Below, one piece after another: positions 63,847 to 64,000 of a stretch of 64,000 nt of DNA. The stretch spans positions 372,001 through 436,000 of the forward strand of contig CALSSA010000006.1 of assembly GCA_943788875.1 (NCBI GenBank), read 5' to 3'. The notes beneath the pieces are model-generated. The model was given only the letters and a program-made list of their open reading frames with translations, made no database searches and was not told the origin of the DNA. Position numbers and translations under genes: made by a program. This DNA comes from an uncultured Pseudomonadales bacterium. Its GTDB lineage: Bacteria; Pseudomonadota; Gammaproteobacteria; Pseudomonadales; Porticoccaceae. Each line of letters begins with the position of its first letter. Position 1 is the first letter of the stretch.

Positions 63847-64000
63847 CTACTTGCCGCGCGCTTTCAGGGATGCATCTAACCGTGGGTACAGCCGCCGGGC
63901 ATTTAATTCAAACACCTTATGCTTGTCCTCGGCAGGGATATCAAGGGCATCAATATAACGCTTGGTATCATCAAAATACTGGCCCGTTTGCGGATCAATG
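63847..64000 (-). CDS. ligJ: Amidohydrolase, probable 4-oxalomesaconate hydratase LigJ (3' end only)
   Basis: The last 50 residues are in the window: IDPQTGQYFDDTKRYIDAL, then a helix and NARRLYPRLDASLKARGK. This ending is typical of LigJ-type hydratases of the protocatechuate 4,5-cleavage pathway and of close amidohydrolase relatives. The stop is 14 bp before the ligI start, fitting a lig operon. Identification is limited by the truncated view. Confidence 0.65.
   Translation of the reverse strand, partial: IDPQTGQYFDDTKRYIDALDIPAEDKHKVFELNARRLYPRLDASLKARGK

Overview
The window looks like chromosomal DNA of a free-living, probably marine, gammaproteobacterium. Support for this is the EttA/AmtB/MsrC housekeeping set, three TonB-dependent receptors, BluB with a large cobalamin salvage operon, PhhA/PhhB/Hpd aromatic amino acid catabolism and a Na+/sugar symporter. 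The overall style resembles Cellvibrionales (SAR92/OM60-type) genomes, but that placement is inference. I saw no rRNA, tRNA, CRISPR array, prophage or complete insertion sequence.

Layout. 1-7.2 kb holds housekeeping and small membrane genes (GST fragment, saccharopine-dehydrogenase-like protein, EttA, hotdog thioesterase, MsrC, SPOR lipoprotein, DUF4404). 7.2-8.8 kb has an ammonium transporter gene behind a textbook NtrC site and sigma-54 promoter, with its reading frame broken by four clustered single-base indels. 8.9-24.1 kb is a single-direction vitamin B12 block: promoter, cobalamin riboswitch, BtuB-like receptor, CobO, CobQ (three +1 insertions), a probable BtuM-type transporter, a leaderless BtuF-like protein, CbiZ, BtuCD, CobU, CobT, CobC, CobS, CbiB, CobD, a secreted BtuF and BluB. 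There are no corrin-ring genes, so the cell appears to salvage and remodel corrinoids and to make its own lower ligand.

24.1-38.4 kb starts with two gene relics and continues with a catabolic locus: a 2-oxoglutarate oxygenase and an aldo/keto reductase, divergent from SulP transporter, GlpD-like dehydrogenase, GH31 glycosidase and Na+/solute symporter, then a TonB receptor, a GntR regulator and an SDR. A shared 19-bp AT-rich element lies in both main promoter regions. This is the best candidate for an undescribed system: import of an alpha-glycoside, perhaps a glycosyl-glycerol, with oxygenolytic processing of the sugar and sulfur-oxyanion transport.

38.5-46.3 kb is a TetR-controlled, divergently transcribed degradation cluster (DUF1330, alpha/beta hydrolase, CMD protein, MDR reductase, coniferyl-aldehyde-dehydrogenase-like ALDH, FAH-family hydrolase, MFS transporter) with three TetR-type palindromes between the two arms. 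46.3-57.3 kb is patchy accessory DNA: a CNNM/CBS protein, a TonB receptor and a phenylalanine/tyrosine catabolic module (Lrp, PhhA, PhhB, MaiA, FahA, VOC protein, Hpd, MarR), divided by three copies of a repeat identical over 18 bp to the expected 3' end of tmRNA, each with a terminator. 57.3-64 kb carries glutathione reductase, two related secreted alpha/beta-hydrolase lipoproteins (one frameshifted) plus a haloalkane dehalogenase relic, all lying between 95-bp direct repeats of the gor 5' region, then ligI and the 3' end of a ligJ-like gene of protocatechuate 4,5-cleavage.

Nine single-base indels (eight insertions, one deletion) in three genes, each restoring homologous frame on both sides, suggest local sequence errors or very recent decay.
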